From Campylobacter concisus (GTDB lineage: Bacteria > Campylobacterota > Campylobacteria > Campylobacterales > Campylobacteraceae), in NCBI RefSeq assembly GCF_003048775.2, contig NZ_CP049272.1, positions 868,001 to 932,000 of the forward strand: 64,000 nt of DNA, read 5' to 3'. Positions 56,551 through 64,000 of the stretch are shown piece by piece (position 1 is the first letter of the stretch; the number at the start of each line of letters is the position of its first letter). The notes beneath the pieces were generated by a model. That model saw nothing but the letters and a program-made list of their open reading frames with translations. It ran no database searches and had not been told where the DNA came from. The translations under genes were made by a program, and so were the position numbers.

Positions 56551-57425
56551 AACGTATCACTTTTTATCTTATTTATTAGCTCATTTATCTCGGGCTTATT
56601 TTTATTTTTATTATATTCTTCTAATGCGCGCAAGGCATCATCTTTTTGTTTTAGCATATATTTTGCCTTAGCAAACATGACCCAAGACTCCTCAATGCTA
56701 CTATCTAAATTATTTGCCGATAGTGCCCATTTTATAGTGTCGCTATATCTTTTGTCTTGATAGCATCTTCTTGCTATTTTAAGGGCGATTTCTGGATTTT
56801 TATTTTTATTAAAATTTTCTTTTAGCATAGAAATTTCATTGTTTTCACTTGAAATTTGAATATCAATTTTTGGCTTTGCCTTTGGTTCCAATTCTATTAT
56901 CTCTTCATTTGGTAGAGGCTGTTCATTTTGCATATTTTCATTTTCAGTTGGTAAATTTAGCTTTAGCCAACCGCCACCACTTCTTTGTTTTTTATCTGAT
57001 GCTTGTTCTTTACTATCTTCATTCAGCTTTATGGATTGTTCTAGCTTTTTAGCTATTTTCTCGGCGAGTTCATCTTGTTTTTTATCTGATTCAAATCTCT
57101 CTTTTGCTTGCTCACTTTTTTGTTTGCCATCTTCTAAAATATTTTTGCTGACATTAGTTTCAGCAAAGGTTATGTTTTTTTCTTTTATATCTGTTTGTAT
57201 TGTCAAATTTTTCTCAACTAAAGCTGGAGTACTAGTTGTCTCTTTTTTGTTTTTAGCATTTGAGAAAAATAAAAAAGCACCAAAAATAAAAGCAATTAGC
57301 AATACCGTAATTATTAAAAGGCCTAACTTTTTATGTGATAACAATTTTAAAAAGCTATTTTTATTCTTTTTTTCGTACTCTTCATAGAGCTTTTCTAGCC
57401 TTTGAATTTCTTGTAATTCAAGCAT
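56547..57425 (-). CDS. Membrane-anchored TPR-like protein, MshN/CtsX position
   Basis: 292 residues. A short cytoplasmic helical start, one membrane helix (about 33-53), a long Lys/Glu/Asn-rich linker (about 55-190), and a C-terminal pair of TPR-like helices (ALKIARRCYQDKRYSDTIKW, ESWVMFAKAKYMLKQKDDAL). Place and layout equal MshN of the MSHA secretory genes. Probably organises the inner-membrane complex. Overlaps the ATPase-like gene by 8 bases. Confidence 0.72.
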   Translation of the reverse strand: MLELQEIQRLEKLYEEYEKKNKNSFLKLLSHKKLGLLIITVLLIAFIFGAFLFFSNAKNKKETTSTPALVEKNLTIQTDIKEKNITFAETNVSKNILEDGKQKSEQAKERFESDKKQDELAEKIAKKLEQSIKLNEDSKEQASDKKQRSGGGWLKLNLPTENENMQNEQPLPNEEIIELEPKAKPKIDIQISSENNEISMLKENFNKNKNPEIALKIARRCYQDKRYSDTIKWALSANNLDSSIEESWVMFAKAKYMLKQKDDALRALEEYNKNKNKPEINELINKIKSDTL

Positions 57426-58245
57426 GAATTATTCCTGTATCAAGTGCAGACATTGTCAAAATTTTAATATTTGCGTCCTCGCTACTTAATTTTGATGGCT
57501 GATTTTGTTCATAATATTCACAAATTTCATAAAATTTATACATAATTTTATTTAGTGTACGTAAATTTCCGCAACAAAGCTCATAGGCCTTGTCATAGTC
57601 TTTTTTCTGAAAATTTAGGTATTTATCGTAGCCTTTTTGTCCTATTTTTCTTTGCAAATAAACTATGATTTCATTCGTGTTTGCACTTCCAAGCTCTATA
57701 CTCTCCCAAATTCTAGTTTGAAAATAGTCCTTTGCTAACACATCTTCATTTTCAGTTTTATGAATAGTAAATAGAAATTTAAATAATCTTGTATCGGCCA
57801 TTAGCCTTATTTTTTCGATCAATTCAGTAGGATAAAGTTGTGCTTCATCCAGAATGACAACTATTTGGTTTTGTAAAATTTCATCTTTATTTTTAAATTC
57901 TTTTGAGTAGTGTGCGACAAAACTTTCAAAATTATTTATATTATCAAGCTTATTTCCGTATATATCTTCACAAAGAGCTTCTATAAATGTAGCCTCGCTA
58001 AAAAAAGGATGCGGAAAAAAAATTAATTTTTTATCCTTTTGAAGATCAGAGGCTATCTTGTTTAACAAAAAGGTCTTTCCACTACCAGGCTTGCCATAAA
58101 AAAGTATAAGTTTTAATGGCTTTTTTAGAGCCGAAACGATCTTATTGTAACAAGTGATTGAGTTATCTAGATTAACAAAATCAGCTACTTCGTCTTCGTT
58201 GATAAAGATATCTTTTATATCTGTATAAATATTCTTGTTATTCAT
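57418..58245 (-). CDS. ctsP: ExeA/MshM-like AAA ATPase
   Basis: 275 residues. Walker A FYGKPGSGKTFLLNK near 50, Walker B VVILDEAQLYP, then a sensor stretch FLFTIHKTENE. ExeA/GspA-type ATPases help place the secretin in the outer membrane or link the complex to the wall. Equivalent in position to MshM and to C. jejuni CtsP, a nucleotide-binding transformation protein. It overlaps the secretin gene by 8 bases. Confidence 0.82.
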   Translation of the reverse strand: MNNKNIYTDIKDIFINEDEVADFVNLDNSITCYNKIVSALKKPLKLILFYGKPGSGKTFLLNKIASDLQKDKKLIFFPHPFFSEATFIEALCEDIYGNKLDNINNFESFVAHYSKEFKNKDEILQNQIVVILDEAQLYPTELIEKIRLMADTRLFKFLFTIHKTENEDVLAKDYFQTRIWESIELGSANTNEIIVYLQRKIGQKGYDKYLNFQKKDYDKAYELCCGNLRTLNKIMYKFYEICEYYEQNQPSKLSSEDANIKILTMSALDTGIIHA

Positions 58246-59758
58246 AGATCGTTTTAGAAAAACCTAAGTCTTTTAATGATTGATTAAGTGGCTTTTTTTT
58301 GTTAAAATCAACCACATGAGGAGTGATGACAAAGATAAGCTCTGTTGTTTTTATATTGTCTCTTGTGCTTTTAAAGATACCACCTATAAGTGGGATATCA
58401 GAAAGAAGAGGTACGGAAGTATTATTTTTACCCTTTGTCTGGCCTATTAATCCACCAAGAATAATAGTATCACCGCTATCAACTTGAACAACAGTTGAAA
58501 GCTTCTTTTGCACCGTATCTGGAGCAATCTCTCTTAACGCATTTTGTCTTGTGTCGTCTTCTGCGTATTTAAAGTTACTAAGCGATGGATTGATTCGAAG
58601 CATGATTTTATTATTATCAGAGACTTCTGGTAATAAATTTAATAATATGCCTATAAAAACAGAGTATTGTTTATAAGTAGTTGTCAGCCTATCACTATTG
58701 CTGTTTCCATTGTCGGTCTTTTGTTGAACACGGTAGTTTATGTTATCACCAACTGAGATTAGCGCTTGCTGATTATTAAGTGTTGTTACTTTTGGGCTTG
58801 ATATAACCTTTGTCTTTCCATTTGTTTCAAGAAAATTTATCATTCCATCAAGACTAAAATTTAAATTAGCTGCGATATTTAATGTACGGCCAAATCCATC
58901 ACTTAGGCTATTGCCTTTATTTGTCCAAGTAGCACTTGAGCTCGGATTATTTCTTGAATTACCAATGTATGTATTAAATCCAAGTTCAAATTTACTCCAA
59001 TCAACACCTTGCTTATATTCATTATTTAATTCAACTGAAATAATAGAAACATCAATAATTACTTGTTTTTTTAGTCTTTTTTGCATTTCATCTATATATT
59101 TTTCGACTCGCTTAAGTTGAGAAGGAGTGGCCGTAACAGTGATAAGGCCTGCGTTTTGATTTATGATAGGATCAGGCGCTGTGATATGTTCGCTACTATT
59201 ATTTAAAATAGCTTTAAGCTCAGCATCTAGTTTTTCCCAAAAGTCAAACCTCTCAGTAGTTTTTATAAGGTTGCTTGAGCCTTGAGAACTATCATCTTGG
59301 GAATTATCGCTACTACTTGAACCACTAGAAATTTCAGATGGAGTAGCATCCACTGAAGCTTGGGTGACAGCAGTTCCTTCTCTAATAGAAGTTATATAAT
59401 CTAGTTTAAAAATTTGAGTTTTTAAAGATGAAATTTTTAATACATTATTTGAAAACTCGTAGCTTAAATTTTTCTCACTTAAAAGTAGGTCAAAAACTTC
59501 GCTAAGACTCATATTTCTGATATTAACGCCAAAAACTTTATCTTTTAGCTCCGTTTTACTATAAGTATCCTTTGCAACAATACTAAAGTTACACATCTCT
59601 GAAAGCTGATTTAACACATCTACTAGCGCAACATCATCTGAAATTTTCATATTAAAATTCTTGCTTAAACAACTACTTTCGTTGGCACTAGCATAATTCA
59701 TATTTAGACAAATTAGTGCACCTATTATTAATATTTTATTTAATCTTAATCTCAACAT
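58238..59758 (-). CDS. ctsD: Secretin (GspD/MshL/CtsD-type)
   Basis: 506 residues from ATG 59758, chosen over 59770 because GGAAG precedes it. Signal peptide, an N-terminal STN-type domain (DVLNQLSEMCNFSIVAKDT), a Ser/Asp-rich linker (SSGSSSSDNSQDDSSQGSS), an N1/N3 domain (LITVTATPSQLKRVEKYI), and the secretin core VISSPKVTTLNNQQALISVG with VPLLSDIPLIGGIFK. Forms the outer-membrane channel. Matches MshL and CtsD. Confidence 0.9.
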   Translation of the reverse strand: MLRLRLNKILIIGALICLNMNYASANESSCLSKNFNMKISDDVALVDVLNQLSEMCNFSIVAKDTYSKTELKDKVFGVNIRNMSLSEVFDLLLSEKNLSYEFSNNVLKISSLKTQIFKLDYITSIREGTAVTQASVDATPSEISSGSSSSDNSQDDSSQGSSNLIKTTERFDFWEKLDAELKAILNNSSEHITAPDPIINQNAGLITVTATPSQLKRVEKYIDEMQKRLKKQVIIDVSIISVELNNEYKQGVDWSKFELGFNTYIGNSRNNPSSSATWTNKGNSLSDGFGRTLNIAANLNFSLDGMINFLETNGKTKVISSPKVTTLNNQQALISVGDNINYRVQQKTDNGNSNSDRLTTTYKQYSVFIGILLNLLPEVSDNNKIMLRINPSLSNFKYAEDDTRQNALREIAPDTVQKKLSTVVQVDSGDTIILGGLIGQTKGKNNTSVPLLSDIPLIGGIFKSTRDNIKTTELIFVITPHVVDFNKKKPLNQSLKDLGFSKTIYE

Positions 59759-60149
59759 TTTTACTTCCATTTTTTAAAATTAGCTCTTGTTTTTCATCGC
59801 CTTTTACTAAAAAAACACTATTTTTAGTAATATTGGCTATTTTGTAACCATCAACAATATCACCGACAGCATACCACTTGGAATCAATATTTGCTTTGTT
59901 TAATAAAATTGCTTTTAAACTAAGCCCTTTTGAAGCTTGAGGGGCAATTGATAAATTTTGATCTGTTACCGTCTTGATAGGTTCTTGCTTAAAAGGATTT
60001 TTTATGCTCGAAAGCTCAATATCACTAAGACCGCTTCTTTTTTCCTTTATTTTTTCAAAAATTTTATCATAAGAGTCCATTTCCTCTTGAAGCTGATTAG
60101 CAAAAGCAATATTTAAAAATAAAAAAGCAAATAAAATTTTTATTTTCAT
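59736..60149 (-). CDS. PilP/MshK-like periplasmic protein
   Basis: 137 residues from ATG 60149 (TAATG overlap with the PilO-like gene). Signal peptide MKIKILFAFLFLNIAFA, a short helix and a GspC/PilP-type beta domain: LKAILLNKANIDSKWYAVGD, then VDGYKIANITKNSVFLVKG. Joins the inner-membrane complex to the secretin. In C. jejuni the CtsR protein has a similar place; identity with it is not certain. Confidence 0.72.
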   Translation of the reverse strand: MKIKILFAFLFLNIAFANQLQEEMDSYDKIFEKIKEKRSGLSDIELSSIKNPFKQEPIKTVTDQNLSIAPQASKGLSLKAILLNKANIDSKWYAVGDIVDGYKIANITKNSVFLVKGDEKQELILKNGSKNVEIKIK

Positions 60150-60796
60150 TAGTATTTCATCCCCCAAACAGATATTGAGATCTTAGCGCCAAGCTCTTTT
60201 TGGGTAGAATTTACATCCATTTTATGAAGATCAACCACTAGCTTTGATTCTTCAAGGCCATTTATATATGAAAGTATATCTTTAAAACCTCCCAAAAATG
60301 TCAAGTCAATATTTAAAATTTGCTCAATTTTTTGGAAATTTGGCTCTTTTATATCACTTTTTAACTCTAAAATTTTTATATTATTTTGCTTCGCTAAAGA
60401 TACGATATTGTCTAAGAAATTTGCCCAATTTTGATCGTTAAATAATAAAAACGATAGTTCTTTTAGCTTTAAGTCAAAATGAGCATTAAATTTTAAAACG
60501 CTAGAATATTTGCCTTTAAGTGTTTCAAGTATTTTTGACTCTTCATTTATTTTAAAATTTTTATCCCCACTAGGTGAGCTAGTCGATCTTAAATAATCTC
60601 TTGTTCTTGAAAGATCATTGCTAATTTTAGTATGCGCATTAAGTCTTTCATCATAAAAATCTTGCGACGGATCAAAGCAAAGCATATAAACAATATAAAT
60701 AATAATTAAAGCTGAACCCAAAAAAATTATATTTGTTTCGCTTTGCTTTTTTGCATCAAAATACTTATCTATTTTACTTAAAACGTCTTGTCTCAT
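60149..60796 (-). CDS. PilO/MshJ-like inner-membrane protein
   Basis: 215 residues, one membrane helix (about 24-41), a coiled coil (about 48-90) and a ferredoxin-like periplasmic domain with LTFLGGFKDILSYINGLEES typical of PilO. Pairs with the PilN part of the upstream protein to form the inner-membrane alignment complex. Overlaps the upstream gene by 4 bases and the PilP-like gene by 1. Confidence 0.78.
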   Translation of the reverse strand: MRQDVLSKIDKYFDAKKQSETNIIFLGSALIIIYIVYMLCFDPSQDFYDERLNAHTKISNDLSRTRDYLRSTSSPSGDKNFKINEESKILETLKGKYSSVLKFNAHFDLKLKELSFLLFNDQNWANFLDNIVSLAKQNNIKILELKSDIKEPNFQKIEQILNIDLTFLGGFKDILSYINGLEESKLVVDLHKMDVNSTQKELGAKISISVWGMKY

Positions 60797-62313
60797 TGTC
60801 TAATCTCTATACTTATATTGCTTTCATATTCGTTGTTTTGCCTATCTTCTTTAATTTTTCTTGTATTTACTGAATATTTAGGCATCTTGCTAATATCTTT
60901 TATTAGCTGCGTAATCCTTTTTTCATTATCGCTAACAACCGTTACAGTTAAATTTTTATCATTATTTTTAATATTTGTTATAAAAATGCTATTGTTATTT
61001 ATCATATCGGTAATTTCAAAAAGATTTAAACCTTTCATTACGTAGTGATCTTTTTTGTTTTCAATTTCTTGAAGCAATCCTTTTCTAAAATTTAACTTCT
61101 CTTCCTCTTTATCAGTTAATCCTTTTATATCGTTTTGCTCTTTTTTTAGTATTTCAAGAGTATTTCTTATTTGTGCTGCTTGTGCATTAAGAACATCAAG
61201 CTCATCGCTTAGTCTTTGCGAATCTGCCTCTAAAATACTGCCAGCTATATAATTATAAAATGGATAGGACATGCTTAGGCAAAAAGCAGCGGCACATGTC
61301 AGTATAAATTTACCGCTTTTTCTCTTTGTGAACGGATCAGGCCTAAGTAAATTTGAGAAGTTAAAATCGGCATTAAAGGCCTCTTTTTTGTAAAAATTTG
61401 CATATAAAGCCATCATGTTATATCGTTCGCTAATGGCTAAATTTTTAGAATTTATTACAGTGCTTGTATTTAATTTCGTAGCATTTGTGCCGAGCTTTGT
61501 ATTGATAAATTTTTCAAAACGCTCTATTTTATAGTCACAGTCAATATAGATATTTTTTATATTTATGCTATAGATTCTATTGACAACATTTATCGTGTCA
61601 TTTACGTAAAATATGTAGTCCTCAAAAACAGTATTTAGATCGTAGCTAAAGCCTTCTTCATTGCTATCTAAAAGTCCTCTTGTCTTTAGGATATCTAAAA
61701 AGCTTTCTAGGCTTACTCTTTCGCCACTTTGCTCTATAAATTTATCTTTTAGATAATTTAGTGTGTATCTTAAACCTCTTGATGTAAGGTATTCCCCATT
61801 TACATAAATGCTTATAAATGCTTCATCGGCCCTAAATGTCAAAAAACAATCACTCTGAGTGCTAGGAAGTAAGCCTTTTTTATATATAGCACTATATAAA
61901 AGCGGCTCTACAACGACATAATCTATAAAAGGTACTCTTTTAGAAATATTTTTAAAAATTTTATTTATCGTTTCATTTGTAGCAATAAAAACATTAAAAA
62001 TTCTATCTTCTTTTTCAACATTGCTTTCAAAATAAACTATTTTATAGTCAATCGCAGGATCAAGAGAGAGCTCTTCGTAAATTTTGATCGAGATATTATT
62101 TTCAATATCCTCATCATCTATTGTTCTTGAGATGTTTATGGTAGCTGTTATTATATCTTTGTACTCGATGTAAGATATAAAGAAGTCTCGCTTTAAAATA
62201 TTCTTTGAGAGACTTAGCGAATCGACATTGCTATTAGAAAATCTAAAACCTTCATATTCATAAGGATCTAGCGTAACGATTGGATTATCGTTAATTTTTC
62301 TAAGCTTTAACAT
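60793..62313 (-). CDS. PilM-PilN fusion (MshI/GspL-like)
   Basis: 506 residues. The cytoplasmic part (1-340) has a PilM/GspL-type actin-like organisation: FLTFRADEAFISIYVNGEYL and IYSINIKNIYIDCDYKIERF. One membrane helix (about 348-368, FILTCAAAFCLSMSYPFYNY) leads to a coiled coil (370-420) and a PilN-like ferredoxin fold (MNNNSIFITNIKNNDKNLTV-type region). It is the first gene of the cluster, 59 bases after era, with TGAGG before its ATG. Confidence 0.78.
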   Translation of the reverse strand: MLKLRKINDNPIVTLDPYEYEGFRFSNSNVDSLSLSKNILKRDFFISYIEYKDIITATINISRTIDDEDIENNISIKIYEELSLDPAIDYKIVYFESNVEKEDRIFNVFIATNETINKIFKNISKRVPFIDYVVVEPLLYSAIYKKGLLPSTQSDCFLTFRADEAFISIYVNGEYLTSRGLRYTLNYLKDKFIEQSGERVSLESFLDILKTRGLLDSNEEGFSYDLNTVFEDYIFYVNDTINVVNRIYSINIKNIYIDCDYKIERFEKFINTKLGTNATKLNTSTVINSKNLAISERYNMMALYANFYKKEAFNADFNFSNLLRPDPFTKRKSGKFILTCAAAFCLSMSYPFYNYIAGSILEADSQRLSDELDVLNAQAAQIRNTLEILKKEQNDIKGLTDKEEEKLNFRKGLLQEIENKKDHYVMKGLNLFEITDMINNNSIFITNIKNNDKNLTVTVVSDNEKRITQLIKDISKMPKYSVNTRKIKEDRQNNEYESNISIEIRQ

Positions 62314-62372
62314 AAAAATTTACCTCATAATGCTCTAATTGGGCTGTATTTTAATATTTTTACAATAAAAAA

Positions 62373-63242
62373 TCAATATCCAATTATTTTATTAAGGCTC
62401 TTTTCTTCTTTACTCCAGCCTTTTTTAACGATTACATCGAGTTTCAAAAAGACCTTTGATCCGGTTAAATTTTGTATTAACTTTCTTGCAAAAATTCCTA
62501 TTCGTTTTATCGTTTCACCATTTTTTCCGATGATCATACTTTTATGGATTTCACGCTCAGTGATGATACTTGCAAAAATTTCAGTAATGCCAGGTTTTTC
62601 TTTTACGCTTTTTATGATCGCATCGCTAAGATATGGGATCTCATCGCTTAAATTTTCATAGATCGCTTCAAGTATAAATTCTCTAAAAATTTCCTTCTCA
62701 TTTGTCGGAGTAAGAAATTCTGGATCGTAAAAGTACTCATGCTCTGGCAAAAGCTTGCAAATTTCATCAAGAAGCGGCTTTTTATAGGTAGGCTGCTTGG
62801 TGCTAAAAGTAAGTAAGGCTGCAAATTTATCTTGAAATTTTTGATACTTAGTGATCTTTTCAAGTACCTTTGCATTTGAGCTCTCATCGACTTTTGTTAG
62901 TACTAAGATGTGTGGTTTTTCAGGATTTAGTGCCAGAAATTTCTCATAGTCTTCTGTATCATCATGGATGGGCGCTAAAAATACGATGAGATCACAGTCT
63001 CCCATCGATTTTATCGCTTGGCTAATTAGCAGTTGATTTATCACCTTGTTGCTTTCATGAAGTCCTGGCGTGTCGGTGAAGATGATCTGATCTTCACCAT
63101 TCATAACGATGCCATTTATCTTTCTGCGAGTTGCGTTTTGCTTGTGCGAGACAATGGCGATCTTTTCGTTTAACAAAGCATTTAAAAACGAGCTTTTGCC
63201 AGCATTTGTGCGTCCTATGATGCTAACAAAGCCTGATTTCAA
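62373..63242 (-). CDS. era: GTPase Era
   Basis: Ribosome-assembly GTPase. 289 residues: P-loop [14 protein letters not shown] near 10, switch DTPGLHE, LTKVDES, and a C-terminal KH domain with [13 protein letters not shown]. The start is TTG overlapping the hslU stop (TTGA), so coupled. Same hslU-era order as in C. jejuni. Confidence 0.96.
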   Translation of the reverse strand: MKSGFVSIIGRTNAGKSSFLNALLNEKIAIVSHKQNATRRKINGIVMNGEDQIIFTDTPGLHESNKVINQLLISQAIKSMGDCDLIVFLAPIHDDTEDYEKFLALNPEKPHILVLTKVDESSNAKVLEKITKYQKFQDKFAALLTFSTKQPTYKKPLLDEICKLLPEHEYFYDPEFLTPTNEKEIFREFILEAIYENLSDEIPYLSDAIIKSVKEKPGITEIFASIITEREIHKSMIIGKNGETIKRIGIFARKLIQNLTGSKVFLKLDVIVKKGWSKEEKSLNKIIGY

Positions 63243-64000
63243 AGTATATACCTCGCTAGGTCTTGATCCTCAACCACGTCTTTTAGGCGCTCTTTTACGA
63301 GCTCTTTTGTTACATTTATCTTCTCGCCGCTCTTTTCGCTAGCCTCAAAGCTAATATCTTCTATCACGCGCTCGATTACCGTATGAAGGCGTCTAGCACC
63401 GATGTCTTCCATCTTTTCATTTGCGGCATGAGCGATCCTTGCTATCTCTTTTATCGCTTCATCGTCAAATTCTAGCTCGACATTTTCAGTTGAAAGAAGT
63501 GCGATGTATTGCTTTAAAAGCGAATTTTTTGGCTGAGTTAAAATTTGATAAAGCGCGTCCTCATCAAGGCTATCAAGCTCGACTCTTAGTGGGAAACGAC
63601 CTTGAAGCTCTGGGATGAGATCGCTTGGTTTGCTTATATGAAAGGCGCCAGCTGCAATAAATAAGATATGATCTGTCTTTAAATTTCCAAATTTTGTATT
63701 TACATTTGAGCCCTCAACGATCGGTAACAAGTCTCTTTGCACGCCTTCTTTGCTAGGATCTTGCCTGTTTGAGCTACCTGAGCCAACGGCTACCTTATCG
63801 ATCTCGTCTATAAAGATGATGCCCTCGTTTTCAGCTCTTCTTAAAGCCTCAGTTTTTACGCTTTCAAGGTCTAAAATTTTATCATTTGCTTCGCTTTGAA
63901 GGGCTTTTTTGGCGTCTTTTACCTTCATCTCTTTTTTGATGTTTTTACCGCCGATGCCAATTATCTTTATAAAGCTCTCTTGCATCTGCGCCATATCAGG
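63239..64000 (-). CDS. hslU: HslU ATPase, 3' part (5' end outside window)
   Basis: About 253 C-terminal residues of the HslUV protease ATPase. [15 protein letters not shown] is Walker [19 protein letters not shown] the pore/I-domain junction, [23 protein letters not shown] the sensor/HslU signature, and [20 protein letters not shown] the C-terminal helix region. The usual exposed C-terminal Leu for HslV docking is here (RYIL). The frame continues past the window edge. Confidence 0.96.
   Translation of the reverse strand, partial: PDMAQMQESFIKIIGIGGKNIKKEMKVKDAKKALQSEANDKILDLESVKTEALRRAENEGIIFIDEIDKVAVGSGSSNRQDPSKEGVQRDLLPIVEGSNVNTKFGNLKTDHILFIAAGAFHISKPSDLIPELQGRFPLRVELDSLDEDALYQILTQPKNSLLKQYIALLSTENVELEFDDEAIKEIARIAHAANEKMEDIGARRLHTVIERVIEDISFEASEKSGEKINVTKELVKERLKDVVEDQDLARYIL

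Noticed and set aside
1..64000. Poly-G phase-variable tracts
   Set aside because: No long G or C run was seen; the only slippage candidates are T and A runs noted in rimM and the lipoprotein remnant.
1..64000. CRISPR array, insertion sequence, prophage or rRNA
   Set aside because: No spaced direct repeats, transposase or phage genes, or rRNA sequence were found on either strand.

Overview
The window is a compact, AT-rich, Gram-negative chromosome segment of the Campylobacterota, most likely a Campylobacter of the C. concisus/showae/curvus type. The evidence is gene content and order. A run of genes from a CheZ-like phosphatase through peptidase U32, purE, glyQ, nif3, a zinc-ribbon protein, waaA, a pseudouridine synthase, ffh, rpsP, khpA, rimM and trmD to rplS (9.8-22.5 kb) has the order I know from C. 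jejuni. So do speA-hisS-tmk-coaD-ubiX-flgA, ccoI-ccoS beside rho-dnaX, and the four-gene lipid-transport (Iam/Mla-type) operon. The species is inferred, not shown.

Layout. 1-1.0 kb is a decayed patch with a 5'-truncated outer-membrane barrel gene and a lipoprotein pseudogene with three lesions. 1.1-9.7 kb holds rho, ccoI, ccoS, dnaX, glnA and a PHP phosphatase. 9.8-22.5 kb is a long forward series of chemotaxis, purine, LPS, SRP and ribosome genes ending at a clear terminator. rimM inside it is frameshifted at a T7 run. 22.7-24.5 kb carries tgt and a short CorA protein on the reverse strand. 24.6-27.9 kb is an MlaE/F/D/lipoprotein operon. 28.0-36.1 kb runs from an RCK-type protein through aroB, an MscS channel, a MtaB-type methylthiotransferase, an FtsH-like protein that has lost its protease motif, and a MoaB/Mog protein to a small membrane protein. 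36.1-49.0 kb is a long reverse series: thiamine genes (thiS-F-G-H plus a ThiE/TenI-like gene), aspB, speA, hisS, tmk, coaD, ubiX, flgA, tRNA-Gly, moeA and murA. 49.1-51.2 kb holds a peptidoglycan-hydrolase-like lipoprotein, a ferritin-like protein and a SixA-type phosphatase.

51.2-62.3 kb is the most coherent special system, a reverse-strand type IV pilus / type II secretion-like assembly cluster. Read 5' to 3' it runs PilM-PilN fusion, PilO-like, PilP-like, secretin, ExeA/MshM-like ATPase, TPR membrane protein, an unknown exported protein, GspE ATPase and GspF membrane protein. This is the gene order of the Vibrio MSHA secretory operon and of the C. jejuni cts (DNA-uptake) genes, with no pilin gene in the window. 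A PAS protein and a chemoreceptor lacking membrane segments follow directly. Era and the 3' part of hslU close the window.

No insertion sequence, CRISPR array, prophage or rRNA was seen. The only RNA gene found is tRNA-Gly(GCC), preceded by a near-consensus promoter and abutting flgA so tightly that flgA has no ordinary start codon downstream of it.
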